Source: Unio delphinus
Taxonomy: Eukaryota > Mollusca > Bivalvia > Unionida > Unionidae
Assembly (NCBI GenBank): GCA_029339505.1
Contig: JAQISU010000180.1
Span: 1,787,501 to 1,851,500, forward strand
Length of the DNA stretch: 64,000 bases
Reading direction: 5' to 3'
A program made the translations under genes and the position numbers. The notes under the pieces were generated by a model. It searched no databases. It was not told the DNA's origin and saw only the letters and a program-made list of their open reading frames with translations. This document shows, one piece after another, positions 1 to 14,438 of the stretch. The number at the start of each line of letters is the position of its first letter. Positions within the stretch are counted from its first letter, which is position 1.

Positions 1-266
1 TACAGGAGGAACTTAAATTAGAAATAAATGCAGCACTTGCAAAAATGATGTGTTTTATGTACATTTGGTTCATTTTTCAGCATGATATTAAATAAGTCTG
101 GACAATGTAATGGCATTTTCTTGTATATACCATGCAATGCTTTATTGTAAACTTGCACAGCATGAATATTTAATATATTTTGAAAAATATCTATAGTACA
201 CAGATTTATTATTCACTGCATTGTGTATGCACCCTGTTTACACCTTGCATGCTTGTCTGTCAACAG

Positions 267-440
267 CTCTACTTCCTTATCCAACCCGCCGAAGGTAAAA
301 AAAGCAGCCAAGACATCAGTTGCAGCAGTGGGAACTCAGCATGCTGCACTTCAGTCCAGTAGTATTACTTCTTTAAACACCCTTGTTCTTTCTCCTCAGC
401 CAGTTGCTGTGGTCACTAAAAAAGCTGCTAACAGCAGTAG
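267..440 (+). CDS. Internal coding exon of an unidentified plus-strand gene
   Basis: Preceded by an acceptor (tgtctgtcaacag) and ending at a strong donor (AG|gtgagt). The exon is open through 58 codons' worth of sequence, entering and leaving in phase 2. The peptide is low-complexity, rich in Ser, Ala, Thr and Lys, with a 'PPKVKKAAK' basic patch near the start and 'VVTKKAANSS' at the end. It looks like a disordered tail of a nuclear protein, but I do not recognise the family. It splices in frame to the exon at 3645. A second acceptor-like stretch (ttctttctcctcag, ending near 400) inside the exon could give a shorter alternative exon. The rest of the gene lies left of the window. Confidence 0.6.
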
Positions 441-3400
441 GTGAGTTTAGGGTCATGAATATTTCTAAGTCTGAGGTCAAAAGTTTAGAATCTAGTACCA
501 TATAAGAAGAAAAAACACACATGAAACTTCATGTAAACCATTTTCTATAGTTAAGGAGCTACAGCAAGAAGCAGGTAAATTAAGAGTCAGTGTCAAAAAT
601 AGTAGGGCATGATACAGTCACCACTTATGTCCTTGATCTGTCGCACAAACAGTTTGTGCCAGCAGAAGGTGGTTCAAAGAATCAAGGTCAGTTTTAAAAT
701 GTGAAGGTTAAGTTGACAAGATAAAGTCAAGTGTTTTGTGCTGGAGGCTTGGTAAGAACATAACTGTTGAAAAAAGGCAATATCACATTTTATGATCTTA
801 GTAACATTAGATAGGTTTATATGCTGTGAAGTATCTAGACAATGATTTTCGAATGCTTGCCTTTCAGCAGAGTTTAATACACTGTGTTTCTGTTAATTTT
901 CTTTTTCTGAATCCCCATTTTTTATCATCAATTACCATTTGTTTGAGATGGCTTACACTTTGTGCAAGGAAGAATACTAGCCAATTTGGGGTCAAAAATT
1001 CAAAGTGGCTAATAGATGAACTTTGGTTTATACACAGTAGCATGAGTTCTATATTACACCAGGACCATACTTTGTGGATAGCTTGAATTAGAAGTAAGAA
1101 ATAATCCTATTAATTTTGGGTTACAAGGTCATAGGTCAAAATCATTATAACTAAAAGAAATAAATGGTTTCTGCACAGTAACATTAATTTTACATCACAG
1201 ATGTATACCAAAGTTTGTGCATGGCTTGCATTTAGGGGTAAGGAAGAACTTTGTTGATTTTAGGATTCAGAGACGAAGGTCAATTTGATTCTAAGAAGAA
1301 AAATGTTTTAAGTTTAAAAATCTCAGTTCTTTACCTTTATCCTTTAAAAAGTGTGTGGGTAACTTACCCTTTAGTTAAGAAGTGTGGTGATCAAAATGTC
1401 GGAAGTCAAGGTCACTTTGACCAAAAGAAGCAAAATAGTTTATGTATAATAAATTTTCTTCTAAATCAAAAGTACACAAATCATGTTTTTTTGCACTTTA
1501 TGGTATGGAAGAGTGTTATTTTGATTTTGGGTCAAAATATCAAGGGTCATGTTCTATGTGGTAATAGGTTTTATAGCAAAACTTTTGAATTATAGAGTAA
1601 TAAAGAAACCTGTAGAAACTAGGGCAGGCATGTGCAACTTGTGGGCTGCATCCTGCCTGTAACCATGTTTTATCTGGTCCATGAGGACTTCTCCAAATAT
1701 CATTGAATCCATCCATTGAATTGCCCAGAAAATATATTTATCTGTCCTAATTCACAGCTTAATCCATTTAGATCCCTTTGAATTATTTTAGGTTTAAATT
1801 CATTACCTGATTATGTTGCCTCCAGGTAGTATTTGCTCATATTTTGATTCTGAGTAAGTAGTCCATTCCAAGTGTAATTTTTTGCATTAGCGTTGTTGTG
1901 TGAAATCCTTGGTATCTTATGGCACATTGTTATATTTATGTGCTCACTCATAGCCACTGATGTGACATCATTCAGGAAAAGAAAAATATAAAGCAAGTGT
2001 TGTGTACATCAAGATAAGTGGACTGATAATTACATTTTTATCATGCTAAAGTGGAACACCATTTGTTTGATTTTTTTCTGGAACTGTTTCCATTTTGAAT
2101 GAATTTAACTTGAAGTGGTACTTGTATTCCAAACATGCCAGTTATTACCATTTCAAAGGAGAGAATAAAGTTAGATTTGAAATTTGATGAAGGGGATCAT
2201 TGTCCAGAAAACTCTTTTCAAAAAAGGGTATAATGAAGCTGACATTATTTGGGGAAACTTTGTTGTTAGTGAACAAATGTTGAAGCTTTTTATGTCATAT
2301 TTTGAAAGTGACTTTGGCAGAGAATTTCTAAGTGTTGTCATAAAAGTAATGTGTCCTGATAAATGTAAGGAATTCGCAATACATATCAACAGAATGGCTC
2401 ATTACATAAAATTAAGTCTCAAATAACTTGTATCTTGATTTTTGAGGATTTTTGCACCAGACAAGAACAGAGATGTCACCAATACAGCTAAGATGACTTT
2501 TTGTCCTCAGTCAATACTAGATTTAGTTGTAAGGTAGAAATTGTTGCCATTCAACCATTTATACTGGGTATGTACTAAAAAAATCAAATCATTCTGTCCA
2601 GTACAAATGGTTTCTAACTTTTAACTGAGACCTATTTTCAACTTTGCGTAACTATTGTACAACAATCATCATGAAACAAAATAAAAAATATTTAATATAG
2701 TAATTAATCAGTGTTTTAATCATCAGACATTAAAATATGCAGAAAGAAAAAAAAAATTAGAGCGCCTTTTTGAATATATTTAATTTTGAATTTTCTCAAC
2801 TCATTTCTTTCTCTTTTTCCCAACTTTTCTGTATTCAGACTGAAGAGAATGTTTCTTTAACAAAGACGAGGTGTAAAGCAAAACTCTGCAAACATGCCTG
2901 TATTGAAGAATTTGCCAGTTACTATCATGATTGAGCATATTTCTTATTGTAAAGCACTGTTTACATTGTCAGAATCTATTATACAGAATCACATCAGTAG
3001 TAGTATTAAACTGATCAGAATCTAAAATAACTTGTTATAAAAATGTTAGACTCAACATTTTATTCATGGAAAGACTTCCAGTATGGGTTCCAATCAATGC
3101 TGCTTCTAATGACGTTGACTACTTTGGATGAGTTGTAATAAGAACCAGTGAAAAAGGACATATCTTTAAAGTAAATATGGCTCTATTTCCATGTTGGGAA
3201 ACTTAAAATTAAAAAAATATTTAAGACTGAAGAAAACCAGGATGATATATATGAATAAATGTTCAGGACATGTATTTATTGCTACATTCAACCTTAGAAG
3301 TGGTACACTTGACTACCAGAGTAGGTCCTGTCACATTCAACTTGAGAAGTTGTACACAAAATTACCAGAGGTTTCACCACATTCAGGTGTTTATATTTTT

Positions 3401-3644
3401 GTATTTTTATTGCTTGAATCTTTTGCATGTGTAATAGTTAAATTTTGTAAGTGCATTTATCTTTGGGAGTTATATTGACTGCTATGAAAATTAAATAACA
3501 GTAACCTTTTTTCTTACTCTTCTTTGACCATATTAGTGCTTTATATCATGCACTATGCAAGCAGTCAAAAAATCATTTTTGTAATTCTTGTATTTATTAC
3601 AGGTGACTGGCAGTCCGTCTACCCCCACTACAGGAACTGTTCAG
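441..3644 (+). other. Intron of the plus-strand gene
   Basis: Non-coding by frame. It begins gtgagt and ends ttcag. It is AT-rich and contains the divergent repeat modules annotated at 950-1580. Open frames inside it, such as the 95-codon one at 3191-3478, show no recognisable domain and are not called as genes. Confidence 0.5.
950..1580 (+). repeat. Divergent interspersed modules with 'ggtca' motifs
   Basis: Successive ~150-190 bp segments share the order 'actttg(tg)gat..cttg..', 'aag(a)at..tattgatttt(a)gg..tca', 'ggtca(a)aggtcaa', then 'gtttctgcacagtaac'. The same order recurs at 26780-27300 and, reversed, at 28780-29260. From experience, repeats of this style are common in bivalve genomes. 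No coding capacity is evident. Confidence 0.5.
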
Positions 3645-3786
3645 TGGAAATATGCCTGTCTTTACCTCCAGTCGATACCAACGACAAAGCCTGCATGCAG
3701 CCATGCAGAATGATGTGCCAAAGACTCTAGCCAAGAAGGTCAAAAAGAAATCCAAACTTAAAATGGATCCATTCTTTAGTTCCTGA
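3645..3786 (+). CDS. Terminal coding exon of the same unidentified gene
   Basis: Using the acceptor 'ggaactgttcag' before 3645, the phase-2 end of the 267-440 exon joins in frame to 47 codons ending in TGA at 3784-3786. The C-terminal peptide is basic: it contains 'RYQRQSLHAAMQND', then a Lys-rich stretch (KKVKKKSKLK) and ends MDPFFSS. This could be a nuclear localisation signal (inference). Two upstream acceptor-like AGs (ending 3602 and 3613) give an immediate stop or a shorter frame, so the 3644 choice rests on frame compatibility and the coherent basic tail. Family not recognised. Confidence 0.5.
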
Positions 3787-4171
3787 CATAGGATGGATTC
3801 TTAGACCAAATGAATCCCTTTTCTGTATCTAAATGAAAACAATTTTAGCTCACAGTGTAGAACAGCTCAGTGTAAGAGAGTGGACATTGTGTTTACTTTG
3901 TGATTGGATAAGATTACAAGTTGTCATCTCTTTGATATAGAACAGCCCATCTTACTTAAAGAAGTTAATATACCTAAGAGAGAAAATCTTCTCCTAAGAG
4001 AAATAAGTTACACAGCTTGGAGAAAATTGATTAATTTAGCACAAACATTTATATAATTTTAGAGGGATAATCATGACTTGTGGTTGAAACTAATCTTTAA
4101 CTAGTATGAGACCAATTTCCAGCTTCTGTTCACATTGGTAGAAAAAAAAGATAGGTATGTGGCCTACAGGA

Positions 4172-4177
4172 AATAAA
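4172..4177 (+). terminator. Candidate poly(A) signal of the plus-strand gene
   Basis: AATAAA lies about 390 bases after the stop codon at 3784-3786. The region is AT-rich, so chance occurrence is likely, and several later matches exist (for example near 4647). Confidence 0.3.
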
Positions 4178-7100
4178 ATGAGATCTTATGATTGTGTAAA
4201 CATTTTTAAATAATTGGCAATATTTCACATGTTTAAACAAACCAATGTATTTTCCAATTTAGTTAAGAACAGGGATATTTATATGTTTTACAACTCTGAT
4301 TTTTTTCTGATGGGTCAGAGAGGTGAATTATAAGCAATTTTTTATACTGTGAGCTGGTTCCTTGATATGGATCTTTACTTCTTGGCTTAGGCTCAGCAGA
4401 ATTCCTAACTATGCATAGAATACATCTTGCCATGTCATTTGACCACAAGAAAGTTAGATATCTGTAATAAACATTTGAAATTATAAAAAATATGTGCATA
4501 CATTTGTACTTCAGATTTAAATTAGCAATTTCATTGGCATCACAATGACTTGATATTTCATTTTGAATAGCAATGTTAGCATAGTTTAATGATGTTGAAA
4601 TTTAATGATTTTTTCCATGTTTTAATTGAAAAGTTAATGGACTAACAATAAAATTAAAAGTGCAGGTATTTTAGTAATGTTTGAAACATCAGTGTTATTT
4701 TCAGCAGCTATCATTTTGAATGGAGACATCTTACATTTATAATGTTTCATTTTGATAGCTATCATTATCAAAGAATGTATACACATCTGAGAAAAAAGTA
4801 ATCATATTGAGGTATGTCATAACAACAAATTCCGGTTAAGCTTTGAAGTCTCATCATGTATGCAGTAAATGAGATTGTTTTTTTTTTTTTAAAATTAGAT
4901 ATTTACTTACTTGATGTAAAGTCTTTCACTCTTTGTCTTTTGTTAGTTAATTTTCTTGTGGTAAGTTCTGTGCATAGTTTAGGAATTTTTTGTCATCATC
5001 ATAACATTTCATCTGTCTATGATCATGTAGTTATTTATCACTTTTGCACAGATATTTAATTTATTTGTAGATATTATGTTATGTGAGTATTTAGTCAAAT
5101 TTCACCTAATTTATGGACAATTTTTACAAACACTTTCTAAATCTAGTACTATTTTCATGCATTGTACACATGACATTTTATTTGGAGTAGATATATCAAA
5201 TGGACATAAGATTACATTGTCAGTAAATGTCTTATTTTAATTGTGTTTTATCTGTGAAAATGCTCAAGAAATAATCAATGATAAAGGTGAACTATCATGG
5301 TCCCCAAACAATGACATGCATTAAAGTCATTTTGTATCATATTATAACCATCAATTTGCTCTTTTAATAACCTGTTACTTGCTTGAAGGGGAATTTAAAA
5401 TTACTCTGAATGAGCAATTTCATGTAAAAATTAAATCTTCAACTTGCTTATGTCCCTGTGCTGTGACATCACTGGAGTCTCATTAGGATCAGGTGACTTA
5501 CTGATGAAAAAATGTTGAATCTAACAATTTAGATAATAATTTTTATCTCTTATTTATAGACATTAAAACTTTTGGAAAGATCAGTAATCTAGTTCACTTA
5601 CTGGTCAACATTTTAGTATAATACTGATGGCTGTGTTAAAGTACAAAATAAGATTGACATTTCAGCTGTACTGCCTACAGGATCTGACTGAATTGATTGA
5701 CTTATGGCAGCCAAAGTTTTTATTTAGTGGAATTGTAACTTTTATTAAGTGGAATATCAGGAATATATATCTTGTCAAGTAACATCGATAACATTATGAC
5801 CAACAAATTTGAGCTATATTTAATTGAGACTCTTTCATTTGGCTTGTTGTGTTAAGTATGGCAACCTTGCCAGCACACAAATCAAGTCCAAATTATGCTA
5901 TGCACATAGACTTTTAAAAAGGAAAAAATTGTATATGCTGTTTTACTTTTCATGAAGAGTGAGAACTTTAAGTATATTAGTTTTGGTATTTTCAGTGTGA
6001 ATATACACCAAATATGGCTGAACATAAATGGTAAACTACTGTTATAATTATGTGGGATAGAGTAAGTCTGTTATACATATTGCTAGCTGATATTTTTGAG
6101 CATAAAATGAAAAGAAAATTTACATGCTTTGAATGAATAATGGATGTATTAAAAAATCTACATGAAATTATATCAATTCCTTTGAGAGAAAAACACATCA
6201 CACTTAATGGACCATTTGTTTGATATGAAATACTTCTAAGCTCAGATGTAAACAATATACTAAAAGTTAAATTAACAGTGAAATTTTATTGTACAATAAA
6301 ACTACAATTTTTGTATCTGTGGTTTATATAATGTTAAGTCTTAGAAGCTTGTAATGGATAGGATTCCTGTGACATGAGTCAAGGACAGTATGTGATATAA
6401 TACCATTGAAAACAATGATTTAACATGCTTCAGAATATTGCTCATGAAACACTTATTTATTTGATAATTTTCACCATCAAAGGTTATATTTTTACCTTCA
6501 GGCTTTATATTTAACCAAAATCTGACAGAGATGTACATAAAAAAAGTTGACTACCTCTTAATGAATTTGGATCCATGACCATGTATATCTTATAATGGAA
6601 ATAGTGGTATAATGAAGAGTGCATAATAAGGGAGACCTGTAAATGTTCACCTTTTTTAAGCAAATTTCACTTTGTTTAATGCAAGAATTTATCAAATTTC
6701 TAAAGGTTATTGAAAAAGGAAATGCTATAAGAACGAGATTATGTACAAAGAATTCTAACAAATAAAACACATACAGAGAGATAAAGCAGCCTTTTACATC
6801 ATGTGTACATCATGACAAATATGTTACTAGATTTTTGCAATTGTACAGATTTGTATTTTGATTTTGTTTTCTTGTTATTTCAAGTACACAGAGAAAAAGC
6901 TACCTTTGATTGCAATGGGGACTTGAAGGTTTTTTAGTATCTAGGCAGTTGGAATAAAGAGCTTTGCACATGTACACACAATAGCCAAATTCAATAGTAG
7001 GGTTCAAACTTGTACCTTTTTGATCATATGTCTGGCACACTAACCAGTGAGCCACACCATTTAAGACACATAAGCTTTTGGGACATGATTGAGCAGGGAG

Positions 7101-10100
7101 TATAGATGTTGTATGCGCACAACAATTTCAATTACCAGCCCATGAGGCAGTGAGGGTGTAATAATTTTAGGTGTTAGGTTATATAACTCCTTTCAGCACA
7201 AAGACAGAAATCTTTTGGATGTGTTTGGAGTGTTCTACTGAGGCATAATGTTTTTGTACACCTGCTATTTTGCAGAATGTACTGTGCAATGACCCAGTCC
7301 ATTTATCCATCTGTCCTTTGAGTTTTCCATTCTACATGATAATTTTATAGCTATAGGACCTAACTTCACAGCTAAGTTCTTCTTGACAAAAGAAAGAAAC
7401 CTATAAAGTGTATCATTATGCCATTCATTGCACTCATCTTTGATCCACCCACTTCAGGCAACTTTGGGGTGTAGTAATAGCAGGAAAGTGTCGGGGATAA
7501 TTCTGTTTTGCTGACAACTTCTAGTAATTAAGATAGCTTGATTGATTAGAACTCTGTAATCAAGGTAACTTTTTTTTTTTTTGTGTATGGTTTTTGTTTG
7601 ATTTTGGAGGTTGGGTTTTGTTGCAATTTCTTTGATCAATATTTGTGAGTACAAATATTATATTAGTCAACATTTCTTGATGCATTCTTAGTGATATCCA
7701 TTGATATGTACAAGTCAACTCTAGTGTTATATGGGATTTGTCCTTCCATCATGATGAGTATAGGCATCACTGTCCATAGTGTAAGCAGCAAAGCAAATAT
7801 CAAATCGATGGAAAGCAGGAACTGAGTCTATTTTAGTTTTGTATTGAAGATTTTGTAAGTGGAGTGGGTTGGGGAATGTATCAAAGTGGATGTATGTGAG
7901 ACACTATGTTCTGCATAACTGTTGTTTTGACAGTGGAATCAGATAACATACTCAGCATTGAAACTAAGGAGTCTTTGTAAAACACAAGTAAATATTGAAT
8001 AGTACATACTCAAATGCAGAGTGGAATTCAATGACATGAAAGCAATAACCTCTGTTGTAGAGCCTATGGGATTATCTGTCAATTTTTTCAGAACAAAAAT
8101 CAACTTTTTTAGCATTCAGCTTGAACATAGGGATAAATGTATATAGTTACAGTTATAAACACTGGAATCTATTTAGGGTTATTCCAGTTCAATCCACCTT
8201 GAGAGGGGGAATGCCTGTTTTCCTATTTTTAAAATGTGGTGAGTTGTGTCTTTTTTCCTATATAATTTTAACTCTTTTCTCTCGATTGTACTCCTATTAA
8301 AAAGAGTGGTTTTCCCCTTGCCACATGTATCTTTAAATAGACACAAGTTTCTGTAGGGTCCGAAGTATGTAAATATATACAAGTTCCTACTCGTATAAGA
8401 AATTTATTAATTTAGTTTATAGCTACAACCTCTCTTTTGTCTTCACAATTTCATTATAAAAAGTTTCCATTGAAGATTTTATTTACATGTTCATGACAAT
8501 TAATGTATATTGATTTGCTAGTTAAATGATGCTATTACGCACTGTTGGCCTTTTTTTTTATCCAAATTTAGAAAGCAAATTTTTCACATTAACATGACCA
8601 GCTTTTCCATTGGACTTGCATTAATCACCAGGTGTTCAATTGACATGCCTTAATTATCTAAGTGTTTATTAGATGAGTGTTTAAAGCCATATTGTCTGAC
8701 AAGCATTACATATTTTTTAAAGTTTAATTTGTAATGTAGTGTTGACCAGAACTGAACTCTGGAATCTTTCAGTCATTATAAAAATTGAGAAAAAATACAT
8801 TAAGACTAAACACGCAGTTATCAGAATGTGATTTTTGGTACTATTTTTACTATGGATGAAATTTTGGGATGTAAAATTTTCTTTGGACAGGTTGATTTTT
8901 GTCTTGCTTACATGAAAATGGTATGTCATTATTATGGGCAGTGACATCAACAATCAACTTTATTGTTAGATTTTTGCATGTCTGATACAGAGGGGATACA
9001 GCATTGCATTGATGCAAATGTGGAGTTGCTTCTAAGATACAGGAATGCAGGATTTGCATGTTTTTCTTAACCTTGTTGCAAATGAAGCAACCAGTCATGC
9101 TGACAGTCACACAGTGTTCAAATTTGGCACATTAACCAATGTGGAATACAACTCATATTCTTAACTTTTATATGCATGTCACTGTGAGACTTGTACCTGT
9201 CATCAAGGACAACCAAATCACACCAGAAATATTATTTATAATGTGTAAGATTTATTAATATGGAATTTTGAGAAGTAGGAATCCAATAAACCAGCAATCT
9301 GATTGGATAAGGCATGCAAAGCTCAGTTTGTCATACAATCAAGGTTAACCATATAGCCTACAAGTAGAAAAATGTTTAAGAATCAGAAGTAAAGAAAGTT
9401 AAGACATTCCAGCTCCATACAAGGATGGCAGCTTGAACTGGAGAAGAAGGTTGCATTTCTGTATGAGGTGAAACTGCACTGCCATTGAAAAAGTAAAATA
9501 TTATCATTTGTTTCAAGCAGTGGACAAAGAAATGGCCATTCTTATTTAAATATTATTTTTTAAACAGTATAAAGGAATGACATTTGATGATAGCAAAACA
9601 AAAATAATACACTCAGGAAAAATCATTTAACTAGCACTGTTGAAAAAAAATAATGTACATAATGTCATGTTTGTAAATAAACAAGTGATGTAGCACAATA
9701 TCAGAGTATTGATGAATTATTTTCAATTATTTTCAACTTTTTCTACCCTAAGTCATGAAACCATTTTTTTAGTTTTGCCCTCTTTTAATGTTTCATTGGG
9801 GGAGTTAGTCTCATTTTGAAAATTCTCATAAGTAGCTCTGCTGATGAGACACTCAGTTTCAGAGAATAAATATTTTTTATAAATAATATTTTGTCATGAA
9901 CAGAAATTGATCTAAGCACTAACAGAGGTTCATTGTGCATTCCAGTGATAACTGTGATAAATATATTGCTAATAATGTTGGTGCTACTTTGATTTAATTT
10001 ATAATTTATATGTTTTTATGTTTTTGTGATTTTTGGACTGTTTTTCTATTATGCCATTGGATTTATTAAGAAGTTGTAACATTTGACATTCTTTAGAAAT

Positions 10101-13100
10101 ATTTCTGTAGATTTATTTAAAAAATCTAGCTCTTGTCTTTGAATAATTTCCTATCTTTGCTTCTAAACAACTAAATAAGAATTCTCTAAAAATTGTGACA
10201 TCTTATTGTATAATATGACAAGCAGTATTAAGATGTATTTAAATTCCACTGTTGAATATTTGTAGCAAAGTGAGTTAATCTGTCTTAACAGTTTTGTCCT
10301 TTGCTTATTACGCTGACAATTGGAGTGGAATTTACAGATCCTTGTAAAGTCAAAGATTTTAAGAAATAAAGTAAATTGTAATTTTCTTGTTTTATACTGT
10401 TTGAGATCAAGTTATTTTTGTCTTTAAGTTATTTTTCTCATAAATAAGCCTGGAGTTAATGATATTATATCAATGGTTATGTGTTGAATAACAGTAGCAC
10501 AGTTTACTTGGTAACACCTTTTTTAGGATATAAATTATGCTTGCATGTTATGCTTGTCAGCTGCATTAGCTGGATTAATACATTAAAATTAAGAAAAACA
10601 TTATTTGTTAGGTTGGTTTTTATACTTGCTTAATTGGGTTGCTTTTGTCAGCACCACTAGGCATGTCATAGAAAATAGAATGGAGTAATTTTAATCCAAA
10701 ATGTGTCAAGACTATATTCGCTCTGCATAACAGTTGAGTTCAAAATCAGTATCCATGTTTCATAACTTTTGCTTGTTTACAGGTCAGAAGTTTCAAACTT
10801 TTGTGAAAAGTTGTCATAAATTTCCTTAAAATAAAAATAAAATTCTTGAAGTGGCAATTTTATCACAAACGTTTTTGAAATTTTAAAATTGCAATAATAT
10901 TTTCTTGCCATGTTTTCATAGTTTATGGGGAAAAATTCATTAGATCATAGTGGTTGGTTTCTTTTTTTTTTATTACTGAATATCACAGGTATCCAGAAGA
11001 CCTGGATTAAAGATATTATACACTGTGTAAAGTCTGTGTTAAATTCAGAATAACTTCTTGATGCAAAAATGATAAATGTACAATATGTAATAAAATTAAA
11101 GGCTATAATAAATTAAATTTTTCATCTAGCAAACAATGCATTTAAACCCAACCTCATCTTGCTATATACACTCAGTTTTCAGGTTTGATTTTGATGCATT
11201 TCAGATCTTTACTTTTTAAAAAAAAAAATAAATGATAGATTCAAACTACCCTGACATTGAGAAGTTTGACGTGCATTATAGAATTGCACAAAAGGAAAAA
11301 AAAACTTTTCACAAAGTTGATTAAAGTGAATTATTTTATTTTTAATTGTTACATTTTATAGAATTGAATGGTGATATTTGAAGTAGAAAACTATGTAACT
11401 TTGTGCACTCACATCACCAGTCTATAGCACCTCATTATTTCAAATTAAACTCTTTGAATCAAACAATTTAAAGTGTACAGATTGTGGTGTAATTCATTGA
11501 TTTGATTTATTGTTTCCCATAAACCTTCTTAACTGAATCTATATTAGTACAGTTCAGTATCAGCAATCATACATTTTCACACTATTTTCTTTATTAAATC
11601 AAGATTGAAGCCATTAATATTTAAATTTCGAATTATGGTCTTATGAGAAAGAAATAGTCTGATATATTTGTTACAAAATCTGTAAGCAAATTTCATAAAT
11701 ATAATGTAAAGATAAAATGCATTAAGCTTCTGTTTATCATGTAGCATTAGGGACTTTGCATTACTATATGAAACTTAATTGTTAAGCACCTGATACACTA
11801 CAGTGTAGCATATAATTTCTTTGGTGTGATAGCTTAATGCTAATGAATGTTAATTTAATGTGATGCAAACTTGATTGTTTCTTGATTTTTTAGGTTACAG
11901 TAACATTTAGCACAATGCGAATTACTGATGAAACAGAATCATTATTTCTGATATGTATTCTGTGATTTTTGTATTCTTTAAATTAAATTCTATAAAACAC
12001 TTATCTTTTGCTAATAAAGGCAGTCATTTTTTTAATATATATTTGAATTTTGCGAAAACAAAAACAAAAAAATATATAGCAAACACTGGAGCTTCTCTCC
12101 AAAATAGGATATTCTGGGGCTACTTGTATTAAAAGTCCTTATCAGATTCTAGGTGCAAGAGATTCATGGGGAATAATGTATCGGGAATGATTTCCCCCAA
12201 ACATTATAATCTTAAGGTATCTTCATTCAGGGCATCATTTCAAAGTTTTTCACTAAACATTGCCTAGGGGTAGGCGGATTCACACACTGGTTACATGTAC
12301 ATAATGGTAATGCAAAATATATGAGTATTGTAACAGCTATAAATGTATATTTTTCATAGCTGTAATTATTTAAAAGTTATACATTTTATAAATGCTCGGA
12401 TTTATGTTTATGGTTATACATAGCTTGCTGTGAATTGATTTATTAGAAAATTTTGATGATGTGAATGATAATTGTGTTTTTGCAAATGACTGAATTTATT
12501 TTTAAAAATTTCAATATGATTGTGTTACTTTTTATCCAAACATATCACATATCAAAATAAATGTGGGACCATAATGATGTTTTGTCGGAAAAAATATATT
12601 TTTTTCTACATTTGTGAAACTAATTCCAGATGAATATAATTTGATTTTGCCTATTAGCTTTTTGGATTAACACATCAGACAACAATCTTACTACTATACA
12701 GCATTTCTTTTTTATACCATGTTGCTTAAGTGTTGATGCATTGAAAAATATTACAAACAATATATAGAAGAGTATATTATATCATTTCTTCATATTAATT
12801 CATTTGTGCCACTGAAACCATTAAAGAAATGTTTAGATTGTAGAGTAATTCTGATTTCAGTATCCTACTTTAGTGGTACATATGGAACCTAACTACAGTA
12901 TAAAAAATTAGAGCAACTTTGAAGGTCTTAGAATGGAATCACAAAAATTTCTAGTTATAATTAAATCTGTATTTATGGGATCTCCCAAAATCAGAACTCC
13001 AATTAATTAAAAAAGAAATTTAGCTGTACCCTTTATAAATTTCTAGCAAACTGACATTGGTTAATCCCGAGGAGATCCCTGGTTTTGATTTCCCTGGTTT

Positions 13101-14130
13101 TAATTTCTCAAAACCATGATTGTATTTGATTGCTGTGACCTTTTAATTTAAAAATAGCTTGCCTTTCGTATAGCATAAACCTGAATAAGGTTTTTTTTCT
13201 CAGAGTATAGAAACAGCAAACATGTTTAGCAAGGTTTTAGATAACAGGCTTTGAATAGCACACGTTTAACAAGTCTTTGATAACAAAAGGGAACACTTGA
13301 CAACAGCAGATATTTCATATAGCAACCACATCAAAGAACACAGAAATAATTCACTGTAGAAAAATGACGATATATTTACACACACACATACACAGACACA
13401 CGTATGACTATCTGATATTTGATAATTGTATACTGTCATATAAGGGTCGTATTATGACAGAATGATATAGAATTCCTTATACTAAGTTGACATGTAACAC
13501 AGCACAGCTGTAAAAATGTTATAGTGCTGTTGTAGTGAATTTATTTAACCAAACATTGGTTACTTTTTATTTAATGGCCAGTTAATTAATTGCAGTTTCT
13601 GTGATTGATTTCAGTTTGGCTGAGATTCACATCTGCAACATTTCCACTGTTTCTGACTTCAGGTTATTTGATAAATTGACCTAATTGTTTTTGCATGACA
13701 TCATAAGGACAAACTAATTGATGTTTAATTGGTCGTTGATTGAATTGAAGAAACTGATAATCACTCATTAAATTTTAACTAATTCCTAGTATTAATTTAT
13801 AATTTATGTAATAATTTGTACCATAGCATGGCAAATTTTACACTTCAGCCAGTGGCAGAAATGGTCAGATTTGTATTTTAGGATATTAAATATTTTTGCA
13901 AGAACCACTGCTTCAGAATTATTGTATATTTTTGTATTTATTTTTCTATGACGAGATTTTTTCCTTAAATCTATTGGACTGTTATTTTCCATTGCGTATA
14001 TTCTTTTTACTTTGGTTTAACTGTGCATATTGGTTACATGCAGTTGTTTTACTTATACATATGTGACAGCTAGAATTAATAACATTTCTGTCATGTGTGG
14101 CATACAAATGTTTTATTGACTTCCAAGAAG
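4178..14130. other. AT-rich intergenic spacer, no gene seen
   Basis: About 10 kb with only short open frames (the longest under 100 codons), none with a recognisable motif or plausible splice context. The one structured item noticed is a tRNA-like SINE fragment near 7.0 kb. Part of the left side could be a long 3' UTR of the plus-strand gene. Confidence 0.5.
6999..7060 (-). mobile_element. tRNA-like SINE head fragment
   Basis: Read on the minus strand, it contains an A-box-like 'TGGCTCACTGGTTAGTG' followed about 30 bases later by a B-box-like 'AGTTTGAACCC'. This is the layout of an internal RNA polymerase III promoter. There is no convincing cloverleaf, so a decayed SINE head is more likely than a tRNA gene. 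Confidence 0.4.
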
Positions 14131-14132
14131 AT

Positions 14133-14181
14133 CAAATGTGTTATGTATGACTATTTCTATCAAAGACAGTGTTGTTGTTGT
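14133..14181 (+). repeat. Left-hand units of the 31-bp tandem array
   Basis: One complete unit (tatgtatgactatttctat then caaagacagtgtt) stands left of the SINE at 14182. It matches the array that resumes at 14438, showing that the SINE sits inside the array. Confidence 0.7.
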
Positions 14182-14438
14182 AGGGTTTAAGGCCATTTTT
14201 CAGCACATACATGGCGGCCAGTATTATTGGTGAAGGAAGAAAGAACCACCGATCCACGAGAAGCTACTAGTAAGCTTTCTCACATATACATAACACTGTC
14301 TTTGATAGAAATAGTCACACATAACATTACCTTTGATAGAAATACTAGCCGAATCTTAGACTCGAACCCATGCAGAGGTGAGATGGCAGTGATCCGTAAA
14401 GGAGAGCGTTTTAGACCATTCAGCCACTTGGGGGCTCC
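14182..14438 (-). mobile_element. SINE family A copy 1, split by inverted array units
   Basis: It carries the family-A landmarks in plus-strand order: 'gccatttttcagcac', 'atggcggccagtatta', 'agaaccaccgatcca', 'aagctttctcac', then the tRNA-like part 'cttagactcgaaccca' to 'ttttagaccattcagcc'. Between 'ctcacata' and 'tagccgaatc' sits a ~56 bp insert (about 14288-14343) that is the reverse complement of roughly two 31-bp array units. The 13-base word caaagacagtgtt flanks both sides, consistent with a target duplication inside the array. The SINE reads tRNA-head first on the minus strand. Confidence 0.75.
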
